From the NCBI RefSeq assembly GCF_001012815.1, contig NZ_JYJP01000145.1:1-64000 (forward strand): a stretch of DNA of 64,000 bases, given 5' to 3'. The notes beneath the pieces are model-generated. The model worked only from the letters and a program-made list of their open reading frames with translations. It did no database searches and was not told the DNA's origin. A program made the position numbers and the translations under genes. Source of the DNA: Vibrio mexicanus (GTDB lineage: Bacteria; Pseudomonadota; Gammaproteobacteria; Enterobacterales; Vibrionaceae). This document shows positions 35,573 through 44,922 of the stretch, in pieces (the first letter of the stretch is position 1; each line of letters begins with the position of its first letter).

Positions 35573-37159
35573 TTAACGCCACCACTTCACTTGCTTCGCG
35601 AGCGCCTTGACTGATTTTCCCACCCGTTTGGCCTGCTGTTTTAGCGGTGGTTTCTTTTGCGTTGCTTCGACTCTTTGACGATTGCGTTGTACTTGAGACA
35701 TCCGCCCAAATCTATCTTGAAGCGCTGTTTTCAATGCATCTAAGCCTAAGCTCTCTTCATCTTCGTCAACCAGCGCCAAAGGCAGCGCGACAATATTGTT
35801 CATGAGCTTACGGTTATGCTCAACGGCTTGATGAATCAATTGGCTAACCGGATCGGTTTGGTCTTTAAGATCATAAGGCGGCTGCCAAGTACCCTCTCCC
35901 ACTAACTTATCGACTTGAGTGACAACGCCAAGCAGTTCAGGTTCTCTGCGCGATACATTCTCTCGCTGTTCATAAAACTCAGTAAATGACTGATACAGTT
36001 TAGTATCAAGAGACTTAGCCGGCTGATTTGCTCTTAGTGCCCAAAGGACTAAATCAGCTTGAGTCATCTGCTTAAGTGCCGCTTCACTCGCCTCTTTTGT
36101 ACCATCAAGCCCGGCCGTATCCACCAGCGTAATTTCTTTATCTCTTAGCTCGAATCGATAAGCTGTCACACCATCAGTGGAAGGTAACGTATCCACTTCT
36201 GCCGTTGTTTGGTTAAGAAGCAGGTTCACTAAAGAGGATTTGCCTGCACCCGTTTGACCCGTAATGACAATACGAATCGGTTCTAGCGCTTTTGCACTGT
36301 TTTGAATATCTTCATCGGCAACTAGGCTCGCTTCAATATCTTGTTCTTCAAATCGAAAACGTCCGCTGTAAAGATCAATCGCTACGGCTGCAACTTCATC
36401 TAACAGCGCATGTTTCGACTTAAGCTGAATCTCTTCAATCAACCCTTTCGTCATACTCGAAGTTACTTGTTGTTTGCTCACATCGGTGACGAACTTCAGT
36501 GGGTTGAAGTAAATGTTCTTCGCGTGGTTAATCCAAATGGCGCTCTGGACCAGTTTCTTACCCAATTCACCATAATTATCATAGGCTTCATAGCCTGCTT
36601 TAATGTGCGACACCTTAATCAGCTCAACCGCAGGAATGTACTCCTTCACGGTTTTGTTGTAACGGCGGCTCACTTCCTCGAACAATTTGAGCCCTTCAGG
36701 AACAGAAAAGTCGAGCGCCTTTTTGCCATATTGCTCAGAGACGAAAGCGACCGCATCCAAACTCAAGGTATCGATGTCTCCCCACGCATCATTTTGCTCT
36801 AGCAATTGATAGGCATAAGCTCGTGTTTTATGCCAAAGTTGAATTTCGCGTTGCGACCAGTCTTCTGGCGGCGAGACTAATTCTTGCTCGATAGCTGCAA
36901 TCTTATCAGCAACATTTGACGGTTCAGCATCTTCATCCTTCGGCAGCGAGCGACTGAGAAAGTAAAGAGGTATTGTGACAACCAGTGTGCTTGCTGCAAT
37001 CGCCAGCGATAAGTGAAGAATGTAGCCATGCTGAAAAGCAAGAACGACACCAAAACCCATAGTAATCAATACGGGGAACAAGGCTGAAATCATCGCGATG
37101 GTCCAGCGACCACCAGACAACTGGGCAAGCAATATCAAAAGGTTGGTGCTTTTTTTCAT
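35573..37159 (-). CDS. Membrane-anchored Era-like GTPase
   Basis: A 528-residue protein with two N-terminal membrane helices (residues 17-38 and 45-68), a long helical middle region, and a C-terminal G domain. The G1 loop is GQTGAGKSSL near residue 300, G3 is DTAGLDG near residue 348 and G4 is TQVDK near residue 415. The tail (about 40 residues) is strongly basic. It resembles the uncharacterised YeeP/YkfA/YfjP-type 50S-related GTPase group, but I would not assign a symbol. The start overlaps the end of the upstream GTPase gene by four bases, which predicts coupled translation and a physical partnership. Confidence 0.75.
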   Translation of the reverse strand: MKKSTNLLILLAQLSGGRWTIAMISALFPVLITMGFGVVLAFQHGYILHLSLAIAASTLVVTIPLYFLSRSLPKDEDAEPSNVADKIAAIEQELVSPPEDWSQREIQLWHKTRAYAYQLLEQNDAWGDIDTLSLDAVAFVSEQYGKKALDFSVPEGLKLFEEVSRRYNKTVKEYIPAVELIKVSHIKAGYEAYDNYGELGKKLVQSAIWINHAKNIYFNPLKFVTDVSKQQVTSSMTKGLIEEIQLKSKHALLDEVAAVAIDLYSGRFRFEEQDIEASLVADEDIQNSAKALEPIRIVITGQTGAGKSSLVNLLLNQTTAEVDTLPSTDGVTAYRFELRDKEITLVDTAGLDGTKEASEAALKQMTQADLVLWALRANQPAKSLDTKLYQSFTEFYEQRENVSRREPELLGVVTQVDKLVGEGTWQPPYDLKDQTDPVSQLIHQAVEHNRKLMNNIVALPLALVDEDEESLGLDALKTALQDRFGRMSQVQRNRQRVEATQKKPPLKQQAKRVGKSVKALAKQVKWWR

Positions 37160-38268
37160 GACTTATCTCGCTCTGATTCCGTTTTTGCTTTGGCTTCAGT
37201 TTTAGCTTTGCTCAATGATCGTTTGTACAGACTTTGTAGAGTTTGATTATCAATCGCTTCACCTTTCTGGCGCTGATAGAAGTAGTAACACGCTGCGCGC
37301 CCTAGGGCATAGGTCGTTGCGAAACTTATCGCTGCAGCGCTGACCGAGCCCACGGTTTGCCCCCAGCCCGGTATCAGTTTCACTAGTTGCCGAGCACCTA
37401 ATTTCACCGAGTACTGCACCGCAAAACTACTGCCTAGAGAAGCGATTAACTCACTAAGAACACGCTTGTTCCATGCGACATCATATTGAGCGGCAAGACT
37501 ATGAAGCATTTTGCCCTGTATCGCAGGCACGGTGACAAGCCCTACCGCGGGAATAAGGTCGCTGGCCGATGCGGTTCCGCTATACCAAAGCACTTCTTTC
37601 TCTAAACGAACAAAATTTTGCTCTTCAATCGTAGAGTGTTCTTGCTTTTCTATAACTAGACCAACGGAAGGTAAAAGCTCGGCAAGGGCATCAACCAAAT
37701 CTGCATAGCTTTCAGACGAAACGGTTTGATGAGAGAGTTGAACATTAACCGAAGTAAACTCTCCCCAGACTTTCTCTACCTGTTGCTGCTGAAACGACGA
37801 CAATCGTTTCAGCTCGTTGGCGTGAAGGGTATGCAACGTAGTCAGAACCAGCAACATTATTTGTTGCTTACGCTGCTTCTTAATCTGCTTTAACGCTGCA
37901 AGTACATCGCTCTGCTCAGGATCATCTAAGCGCATCACGACAATAAGCACATTCGCACTGTCACCGAGGTAGGCAATGTCATCGGTCGGATCGTAGTGCG
38001 CTTCCCCCAAACCACGTGTATCAACAAACTTCATAATGGGTTTGTCAGCAGGGAATTCATAGCTCGAGGCAGTGGTGGTACAGGGCGCGAAACCATTTCC
38101 AATTTCGATGTCGGTTTCATTGGTCATTTCTTTGATTAGCGTCGACTTACCTGCCCCAGTCTTGCCCAACAGCCACAAGGTTGGCAGATGCGTTCTCTGA
38201 TACTCATGGGCAGGCGTGAGATTGGTATTCACCTCAGGCGTCATAAACTGTTTGATCTGATCAAGCAT
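37156..38268 (-). CDS. GTPase with DUF697 membrane domain
   Basis: The ATG at 38268 gives 370 residues; a frame-open start at 38367 would add 33 residues with no clear ribosome site. The P-loop is GKTGAGKSTL near residue 36, and DTRGLGE near residue 80 is G3. A normal NKxD G4 motif is missing (VLTTLHTLHANE instead), so nucleotide specificity may be relaxed. Residues 240-350 are hydrophobic and match DUF697 (YcjF-like), with PAVGLVTVPAIQGKM and LIPGWGQTVGSVSAAAISF. It is the first gene of a coupled pair with the Era-like GTPase. Confidence 0.75.
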   Translation of the reverse strand: MLDQIKQFMTPEVNTNLTPAHEYQRTHLPTLWLLGKTGAGKSTLIKEMTNETDIEIGNGFAPCTTTASSYEFPADKPIMKFVDTRGLGEAHYDPTDDIAYLGDSANVLIVVMRLDDPEQSDVLAALKQIKKQRKQQIMLLVLTTLHTLHANELKRLSSFQQQQVEKVWGEFTSVNVQLSHQTVSSESYADLVDALAELLPSVGLVIEKQEHSTIEEQNFVRLEKEVLWYSGTASASDLIPAVGLVTVPAIQGKMLHSLAAQYDVAWNKRVLSELIASLGSSFAVQYSVKLGARQLVKLIPGWGQTVGSVSAAAISFATTYALGRAACYYFYQRQKGEAIDNQTLQSLYKRSLSKAKTEAKAKTESERDKS

Positions 38269-38424
38269 CGTTGGATTATCACCTCTATCGCACAACGGAA
38301 TGTTTCTCCAAGAAAAGAAAAACCGCATATGAGTCACTAATCTAGCAAACTCACACGCGGTTCCCAAGAGGTTGATTTTTAATGTATCTAATTCACGACA
38401 TGGAGTAACCCTGCACTGGTGAAG

Positions 38425-39363
38425 TTAGAGTCGATATCCCCAAATCGCGTCGATTATTTTTACCATCACCTCTTTCGATACGCTGGTTGGGTCGCGCTCT
38501 GGCATATACTCGACAAAATCGGCACCAACGAACTTCTCGCTAGAGGAGACGGTATCCACTAATTGCAGAGCTTCACGAGCAGACAGACCGCCAACATAAG
38601 GTGTTGCACACGCTCGATACATAGCACCATCCAGAGCATCATAGTCAAACGACAAGTAGATATGATCGTACTCGGCTTCGAGTTTCTCCATCAGCTCTTC
38701 AACCACTTTATTCATACCCATCTTGTCGATGGTTGGCATGTCGTAGTTTTTCATACCTAGCTCATTTTTAAGCTCGTATTCATTAAGCATCCAGTCGCGC
38801 ACCGCAACGTAATACACATCTTTAGGATTCACTTCAATGTCTTTTGGCATGCTCCAGCCGTTGTGATGATATTGATTCATCATAATCGCCAAAGGTTTAC
38901 CATGCAGGTTACTGTCTTTTAACGTGTTGCAATCAGCATGGGCATCCACCCAAACAATCGCGACTTTCTTACCTTGCTGCTTTTGGTAATACTCCATCGT
39001 CGCTTGTAATGTGCCCACGGCGATAGCGTGATCGCCGCCAATGGTGATCGGAATACGGCCATTTTTGTAGCTTTCCAGTAGACGTTCTTTCAAATCCGTC
39101 GCGTATTCAACCAACGCGCGATCTTTTTTATCTGCATTGATTGAAAAAAACACGCTGTCGGATACGGCCACATCCCCTGTATCTACGATATCAGCACCCC
39201 AACGACGGTTACGAATGTCGATCCACTCGGTAAGACCATTCCAGCAATCCATGTCCGATCGTCGCAAGCCATCAACTGTATTTTCGCTAGTTGTGACCCA
39301 CCCCAATTGGTTGAAAGGGGCACCGATGATATCGAAACTACGTTTGTTAGATAGCTTGTCCAT
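38425..39363 (-). CDS. Arginase/ureohydrolase family enzyme
   Basis: A 312-residue ureohydrolase with the full set of manganese ligands: GGDHAIAVG near residue 110, VDAHADCNT near residue 140, and SFDYDALDG near residue 235. The last motif differs slightly from the usual SFDVDALDP. Family members hydrolyse arginine, agmatine, formiminoglutamate or guanidino compounds. No hut genes or arginine genes are nearby, so I leave the substrate open, with arginase as the most likely. It is monocistronic as far as I can see. Confidence 0.85.
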   Translation of the reverse strand: MDKLSNKRSFDIIGAPFNQLGWVTTSENTVDGLRRSDMDCWNGLTEWIDIRNRRWGADIVDTGDVAVSDSVFFSINADKKDRALVEYATDLKERLLESYKNGRIPITIGGDHAIAVGTLQATMEYYQKQQGKKVAIVWVDAHADCNTLKDSNLHGKPLAIMMNQYHHNGWSMPKDIEVNPKDVYYVAVRDWMLNEYELKNELGMKNYDMPTIDKMGMNKVVEELMEKLEAEYDHIYLSFDYDALDGAMYRACATPYVGGLSAREALQLVDTVSSSEKFVGADFVEYMPERDPTSVSKEVMVKIIDAIWGYRL

Positions 39364-39558
39364 AAATATCCTTACTTACTTTGTGTGCTCACTACTCACA
39401 GTAGCGACTCAAGAATGAGAATTCTTCGACACAGTGCAAGTTTTAGCCCGGTAACCAATCAGTAATATTGATAGTTAAGCTATTGATATCGCGAAATAAT
39501 GAACACTAATGGCATTGCGAATCTCTAGCTGAATATGTAGAACCTTGCAGCAATAAAA

Positions 39559-39580
39559 AAGCCAGCGAGAACGCTGGCTT
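39559..39580 (-). terminator. Terminator of PilZ gene
   Basis: A 9-bp stem AAGCCAGCG/CGCTGGCTT with a 4-base loop. On the minus strand it is followed by six T residues, 25 bases after the PilZ gene stop. Confidence 0.8.
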
Positions 39581-39604
39581 GAATATTTACTGGCTATGCG
39601 ACTA

Positions 39605-39970
39605 TCAAACGACCACTTGCGCACGAAGCAGTGAATAGAAGTGTGGGAACTTGTTTTTGATGTTGCGCTGCTCTTGCACCATGATTTTGAATGATGGCCC
39701 TTTACTCAGTTTGAAGATCACCTCTTCTCCATCAAAACGAAGTACAGCCCCCTCAATGAAAATTTCGTCATCGGTGGGCAAACTCACCTTGCCTGTCATC
39801 TGTTCGCCTTTGAGCATCATCGAATAGTTTTCCATCAACACTCGAATCCCCTGCTCTGACAACTCTGTCACTCGATAGCGCTGATTGCCTAACTGCAATA
39901 CAGGCATCGCGCGTTTGGGATACTTGAGCCGATAAAACTGACGTTTCTGGGCAAACTTTTGTTCCGTCAT
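39605..39970 (-). CDS. PilZ domain protein, c-di-GMP receptor
   Basis: A 121-residue single-domain protein. The N-terminal arginine-bearing segment (KRQFYRLKYPKRA) precedes a beta strand, and the D/NxSxxG motif is present as ELSEQGIRV near residue 37. Both elements form the c-di-GMP binding site in PilZ proteins; the first position of the second motif is glutamate rather than aspartate. It would act as a cytosolic c-di-GMP effector. The target is unknown. It is monocistronic with a good terminator. Confidence 0.8.
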   Translation of the reverse strand: MTEQKFAQKRQFYRLKYPKRAMPVLQLGNQRYRVTELSEQGIRVLMENYSMMLKGEQMTGKVSLPTDDEIFIEGAVLRFDGEEVIFKLSKGPSFKIMVQEQRNIKNKFPHFYSLLRAQVVV

Positions 39971-40124
39971 AATACTTCCGTGATTTACGTCTTAATCTAT
40001 TACGCACCTATTAGGTCGCGCTTTTCCATAGATTAACACTTTCGAGCTACCTTAACAGGTCACATCACTATATTTTAGCACTTCTCCCTAAACCAGACTG
40101 TATTCTATAACTTTCAAACAGTTA

Positions 40125-40159
40125 CGCCACTATGCTCATCAATGATGAACACAGTGGCG
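40125..40159. other. Imperfect 16-bp hairpin downstream of metE
   Basis: CGCCACTATGCTCATC (40125-40140) can pair with GATGAACACAGTGGCG (40144-40159) with two G-U type mismatches and a 3-base loop. It lies about 70 bases after the metE stop. It lacks a T tract, so it is either a weak terminator or an mRNA 3-prime stabiliser. Confidence 0.35.
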
Positions 40160-40227
40160 CACAGGTAATGAATCAACCGAGTCTACGTATTCTCAGTGAC
40201 TCATTCTCTTGGAACTCCCGTTCTTAA

Positions 40228-42519
40228 TTATTCAGCTTGCTCTGCCCATTCAGCACGCACGTTCTTCGCCGCCGATACTAGGTTAGCCAACGATTTCTCC
40301 GTTTCTTCCCAGTTTCGAGTTTTCAAACCACAATCGGGATTAGCCCACAAACGCTGTGCTGGAATTTTTTCCGCCGCTTTACGCAGAAGATCTTCAATCC
40401 ATTGCTCACTCGGAATATTAGGTGAGTGGATATCGTACACACCCGGACCAATTTCATTTGGATAGTTAAAGTCTTCAAACGCTTTAAGTAGCTCCATGTT
40501 CGATCGCGAGGTTTCAATGGTAATCACGTCGGCATCTAGAGCTGCGACCGATTCAATGATCTCGTTGAATTCGCTGTAACACATGTGAGTATGAATTTGT
40601 GTTTCTGGTTTTGCGCTCGCGGCTGAAATCTTAAAGGTATCAACAGCCCATTCCAGATACTCACTGTGGTCACGCTTTTTCAATGGCAAACCTTCACGAA
40701 TGGCAGGCTCGTCAATTTGAATAATGTTGATACCCGCATCCTGGAGGTCAGAAACCTCATCTCGCAATGCAAACGCGAGCTGCTGAGCGATCTCTTTGCG
40801 AGTGATGTCCTCACGGGGGAATGTCCAACATAGAATGGTCACCGGACCGGTCAGCATGCCTTTCATCTGTTTTGAAGTTAGAGATTGAGCATAAGTCGAC
40901 CATTCCACGGTAATCGCTTTCTCGCGTTCGATATCTGCCACGACTACTGCAGGTTTAACACAGCGTGAACCGTAACTCTGAACCCAACCAAATTGAGTGG
41001 TCTGGAACCCCGCTAAGTTCTCTGCAAAATACTCCACCATGTCGTTTCGTTCCGCCTCACCATGAACGAGTACGTCCAAATCAAGCGCTTCTTGTCGACG
41101 TACCGCATCGCTAATATGATTCTTCAACGCTTGCTCATAATCCGCATCACTCAGCTTACCTTGGCGATACGCGCTGCGCTGTACTCGAATTTCGTCGGTT
41201 TGTGGGAATGATCCTATCGTTGTCGTTGGTAACAATGGCAAGCCCAACACTTCTGCTTGATGCGCAGCTCGCTCTGGATAAGGCGCACTGCGCTCAGCAA
41301 GCGCTTTGTCGATGGTGTTTAGTCGTGCTTGAACCGTTGGCTTGTTGACATGGTCTGCTGAACGACGCACAACCAAGGGAGCACTGTAATCTTCACATGC
41401 TTGAATGGCCGCTTGGTCTCCATCAAGCGCCTTTGCCAATAGCGCTACTTCGGCCACTTTCTGTTTAGCGAACGCAAACCAACTGCGCACCTCACCGCTA
41501 AGCTTCTCTTCGAGTTCAAGATCAACTGGGCTATGCAGAAGTGAGCAAGAACTCGCAATCCACAATTTATCACCTAGCTTAGCTTTGTATGGTTCAAGTT
41601 TTGCGTGCAATGCTGCCAAATCTGCACGCCACACATTTCGGCCATTGACCGCACCCACAGACAACACCCAATCACTCGGTAGCTGACTCGCAACCGTTTC
41701 AAGTTGCTGAGGCGCTGCTGAAATATCAATGTGCAAGCCATTTACTGGTAGTTCAATGATGCGAGAAATCGTGTCGTCAACCGAATCAAAGTAGGTGGTC
41801 AGCAGCAGTTTCACGTCGCTTTGTAGCACTTGGTAAGCCAGTTTGAACGAGTCAGCCCATTGAGAATCAAGCTCTAATGCGAGCACTGGCTCGTCGATTT
41901 GTACCCATTCAACACCCAGTTTTGACAGCTTGGCGAGAATACTTTGATAGGCGCTCAGCAACCTTGGCAGCAAAGTTAGACGATCAAACCCATCTTGCAC
42001 TTCTTTACCTAAGTACAGGTAGCTCACAGGCCCGAGTAGCACTGGCTTAACTTTATGGCCCGCTTTGATTGCTTGGTTTACTTCTTCAAACAGCTGAGGC
42101 CAACTCACCTCAAATGTATCGTCTTCAGAGAACTCTGGAACAATGTAGTGATAGTTCGTGTTGAACCATTTCGTCATGTCCGATGCGGCGCTTCCTGCGC
42201 AATCGCAGCTTTTTTGCGATTGGCCACGACCAACTCGAAATAGCGTATCTAAGTCTGGAAATCCATTGCGATTACGTTTTGGTACATGACCTAGCAGCAA
42301 ACTCGTGGTTAAGACATGGTCGTACCAAGCAAAATCACCGGCGGTTGCAAAACTCAGCCCCGCCTCTTTCTGAACATTCCAGTTCTTTTCACGCAGATCG
42401 GAGCCCACCGCTTTGAGTTGATTCTGATCGATTTCACCGCGCCAGTATTTTTCCAATGCAAATTTCAGTTCGCGTTTTTCGCCTATGCGTGGGTAGCCAA
42501 GTATGTGAGTCGTTGTTGT
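40228..42519 (-). CDS. metE: Cobalamin-independent methionine synthase
   Basis: From the ATG at 42519 the protein is 763 residues, the normal size for MetE, which transfers a methyl group from 5-methyltetrahydropteroyltriglutamate to homocysteine. An ATG-like start eight codons upstream is less conserved. The N-terminal motif HILGYPRIGEKRELKFALE and the C-terminal zinc ligands HTHMCYSEF and NPDCGLKTRNW (one His, two Cys) are present. It is divergent from metR, with MetR-like and MetJ operators in the 340-base gap, so it should be repressed by MetJ-SAM and activated by MetR with homocysteine. Confidence 0.95.
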   Translation of the reverse strand, partial: TTTTHILGYPRIGEKRELKFALEKYWRGEIDQNQLKAVGSDLREKNWNVQKEAGLSFATAGDFAWYDHVLTTSLLLGHVPKRNRNGFPDLDTLFRVGRGQSQKSCDCAGSAASDMTKWFNTNYHYIVPEFSEDDTFEVSWPQLFEEVNQAIKAGHKVKPVLLGPVSYLYLGKEVQDGFDRLTLLPRLLSAYQSILAKLSKLGVEWVQIDEPVLALELDSQWADSFKLAYQVLQSDVKLLLTTYFDSVDDTISRIIELPVNGLHIDISAAPQQLETVASQLPSDWVLSVGAVNGRNVWRADLAALHAKLEPYKAKLGDKLWIASSCSLLHSPVDLELEEKLSGEVRSWFAFAKQKVAEVALLAKALDGDQAAIQACEDYSAPLVVRRSADHVNKPTVQARLNTIDKALAERSAPYPERAAHQAEVLGLPLLPTTTIGSFPQTDEIRVQRSAYRQGKLSDADYEQALKNHISDAVRRQEALDLDVLVHGEAERNDMVEYFAENLAGFQTTQFGWVQSYGSRCVKPAVVVADIEREKAITVEWSTYAQSLTSKQMKGMLTGPVTILCWTFPREDITRKEIAQQLAFALRDEVSDLQDAGINIIQIDEPAIREGLPLKKRDHSEYLEWAVDTFKISAASAKPETQIHTHMCYSEFNEIIESVAALDADVITIETSRSNMELLKAFEDFNYPNEIGPGVYDIHSPNIPSEQWIEDLLRKAAEKIPAQRLWANPDCGLKTRNWEETEKSLANLVSAAKNVRAEWAEQAE

Positions 42520-42726
42520 CATAACCAAATTCCCTATATTCACTAATTCGTATTTATGTGTTCACGAAATGCATTTATGGGCTTGCGTATTTCGTAAAAA
42601 AGCTAATTCGTATCAGACACTTCCTTTTGCTCGTCGAAAGCCATTGAGCGGCAAATTCAATAAGGCGTCTGGATGGCTAAAACTATGTCGCGTTTCCTGA
42701 AGATGAACAATTTCCAAATACTCACA

Positions 42727-42753
42727 TTGATTATGAGGGAATTTCATAATCAA
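42727..42753. promoter_or_regulatory. MetR-like operator dyad
   Basis: TTGATTATGA-N7-TCATAATCAA is a perfect inverted repeat with 10-bp arms. Its core TGA-N7-TCA agrees with the MetR consensus TGAA-N5-TTCA in outer bases. It is the obvious MetR activation and autorepression site. Confidence 0.6.
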
Positions 42754-42779
42754 CCTTGACCGTATTTTTCTCAAGTTTT

Positions 42780-42795
42780 AGACGTCTAGATGTTT
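42780..42795. promoter_or_regulatory. Tandem MetJ met boxes
   Basis: AGACGTCT, an exact met box, is followed without gap by AGATGTTT (6 of 8 matches). MetJ dimers bind two or more adjacent boxes, so this pair is a credible SAM-dependent repressor site. Confidence 0.65.
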
Positions 42796-42861
42796 ACAGC
42801 TCCGAAAAATACTCGTAAGTTAAATAGGTTCATAGAGAAATGGATTTTATGAGAGATATTC

Positions 42862-43774
42862 ATGATTGAATTAAAACACTTAAGAACACTGAACTCTCTG
42901 AGGGACACGGGCTCGCTCACCGCAACTGCGACGGCCTTACATCTGACTCAATCTGCGCTTTCCCATCAGATCAAAGATCTCGAAGCTCGAATTGGTGGTC
43001 AGCTGTTTTTGCGTAAAAACTCGACCTGTGCGTTTTACTACCGAAGGGGAAATTCTGCTCAAGCTTGCGGATGATTTATTACCAAGAATAGCAAAAGCAG
43101 AGAACGACCTAGCAAGCCTGAAAGAAGACATGAATGGTAGGCTGCACATGGCGATTGAGTGTCACTCGTGTTTCCAATGGCTAATGCCAGCGCTCAAGGA
43201 GTATCAGGTAGCCTGGCCAAGCGTGACTTTGGATTTCTCTTCAGGTTTTGGCTTCGAGCCCCTGCCCGCTCTCATGGCTGGTGAACTCGATTTGGTCATT
43301 ACTTCAGACATTCAAGCCCGTTCTGAAGTCCACTATGAACCCCTATTCGACTTCGAAATGCGTTTGATTACCGCGCCTAATCATTCCCTTGCAGATGTAG
43401 AGACCATTTCTCCGGATCACTTAATCAACGAGACCATGATCTCCTACCCAGTTCAGAAACAACGATTAGACGTGGTTAAACATTTCCTTCAACCCAATGG
43501 CGTTGAAGTGAAGAAATGGAAGCAAGCAGATAACACGTTAATGTTGGTGCAAATGGTGTCTGCAGGACTTGGTGTAGCGGCTCTACCGAACTGGGCGATC
43601 AGTGAGTTTTCCCGTCAAGGCTTAATCACCAGTAAACCTTTAGGTGACGGGCTATGGCGTCGTTTATTTGCAGCAACGCGCGCCAGCGAAAAAGACAAAC
43701 GCTACTTGCAGGCCTTCTTCTCTACGGCAAGACAGCAATGTAAAAGCCATTTAGATGGCATCAAAATGGTCTAA
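42862..43774 (+). pseudogene. metR: MetR, LysR-type methionine regulator, frameshifted
   Basis: The helix-turn-helix half (MIEL start, TGSLTATATALHLTQSALSHQIKDLEARIGG) and the effector domain (from TRPVRFTTEGEILLKLADDLL) are in different frames. The A run at 43015-43019 has one base too many: four A residues give LFLRKTRPVRFT, colinear with E. coli MetR (LFVRKSQPLRFT). The repaired protein is about 303 residues. It activates metE (and others) with homocysteine as co-effector. Position and divergence from metE support the symbol. This is the clearest insertion among the frameshifts here; the rest are nearly all deletions. Confidence 0.9.
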
Positions 43775-43785
43775 GAGAAAACGAC

Positions 43786-43819
43786 AGAGGCGAGTGTGAT
43801 TCACTCTCGCCTCTTTTAA
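43786..43819 (+). terminator. Rho-independent terminator after metR
   Basis: AGAGGCGAG/CTCGCCTCT stem with inner GTG/CAC pairing and a short TTTT tail, 11 bases after the metR stop. It may also serve the convergent DUF4250 gene. Confidence 0.7.
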
Positions 43820-43848
43820 TATCTGGAATATAGTAGTTATAAATGTGT

Positions 43849-44049
43849 TCAACGATTGTAGGCTTTGAACTGGTTGGTCAGTGGATCGTATTGATAACCG
43901 AGCACATCCAACTTGCCGACTACACTTTCTACGTCCATCTCGTACATACTCACCAGTTCATCAAAGCTATCACACTCGAGTCGAAGCTTTTCATTCACAA
44001 TGCCAAGTAAGATGATGCTATCTAAGCTACCTACGTTACTGAGATCCAT
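43849..44049 (-). CDS. DUF4250 domain protein, 66 aa
   Basis: The ATG at 44049 has a GGAGGG site 6 bases upstream, so I prefer it over an open start at 44073. The 66 residues match DUF4250: short helices SIILLGIVNEKLRLECDSFDELVSMYEMD and a C-terminal LGYQYDPLTNQFKAYN. The family is small and of unknown function. It lies convergent with metR. Confidence 0.7.
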   Translation of the reverse strand: MDLSNVGSLDSIILLGIVNEKLRLECDSFDELVSMYEMDVESVVGKLDVLGYQYDPLTNQFKAYNR

Positions 44050-44122
44050 AATAAGCCCTCCTAACCAATACAATGCTCAAGTAAAGAGTAGCTTCTAATT
44101 TAGCTCAATGCCGTGAATCGCT

Positions 44123-44802
44123 CTAAAGATTCGCCAAACCCCCATAAGATGTCATAGAAATGAGAATCACGCCAAGCGCCACACCAAGTTGTCCCTTTGA
44201 GACTTCTTTGTCCATGAATAAATGCCAACACCAAATCACGATGCCTGTGATCATTAACGCTAAGCTGATCAATAAGGTAGGAAGAATCGTTTTCAACGCT
44301 TCGTCGGTCAAGCCGTAAACAAAACCCAGAACTGTCAGCGCCATAACCATACCCGACACCACACCCGTTACAGGCAGTATTCGGTGGAATGCTTGCAAAC
44401 GAGAGCGCGCAATAACCAACAGCAATTGAGTAAACACAGCGCCAGAAAAGGTACATTGGCCAACAAAGCTAGCGAAAATGCGATATTGCTTTGTTCACCG
44501 ATTTGGATGCCAACAAAAGCAAGGGCCAAACCATTCGCAAGATATAGAATCCAAATTGGGCCAGCATCGCGTGTTTTCCCCGTTCGAACTTGCGAGAAGA
44601 AATAGAAAATCGCAAACACCACCATGAAAGCTTCAATACGCAAAGATGCAACGGCTAGCCACAGAATACCCAATGTCGGCAAAGCTTTGTGCAAACGCCC
44701 TCTTTGTCCTGGGCAGATTTCACCTCGAACCAAAATCAAAGTGATAAAAAGCTGTGCCCCAAGCAACATGGAAGGGAAAATAGTCAGAAGAGTTTGAATC
44801 AT
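44123..44802 (-). pseudogene. Seven-helix membrane protein of unknown function, frameshifted
   Basis: Two minus-strand frames (44802-44368 and 44437-44123) join into a membrane protein of about 226 residues with about seven helices. Adding one base (a G on the minus strand) in 44440-44443 gives NVPFLGAVFTQLLLVIARSRLQAF, which continues naturally. I do not recognise the family; it may be a small uncharacterised Vibrio membrane protein. It has no signal peptide. No operon partner is evident. Confidence 0.55.
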
Positions 44803-44922
44803 AACGAGGATCTATCGCGATTAAGTATAAATTTCATTAAACGCGGATAATATCAAAACACCGACCTCAAGCAACCATAAGCACTCAACTCATAAGCACC
44901 CAACTCGCAAGTTCAAAAAAAG

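Larger units (their letters stand above)
42520..42861. other. metE-metR regulatory region
   Basis: A 340-base divergent promoter region. It holds a 27-bp dyad with 10-bp arms at 42727-42753 and two tandem met boxes at 42780-42795. The sites are nearer to metR than to metE. No other gene is visible. Confidence 0.7.

Noticed and set aside
36410..36802. 130-codon plus-strand open frame antisense to the membrane GTPase
   Set aside because: It lies entirely within a well-supported gene on the other strand, has no ribosome site or family feature, and its composition mirrors the opposite strand.
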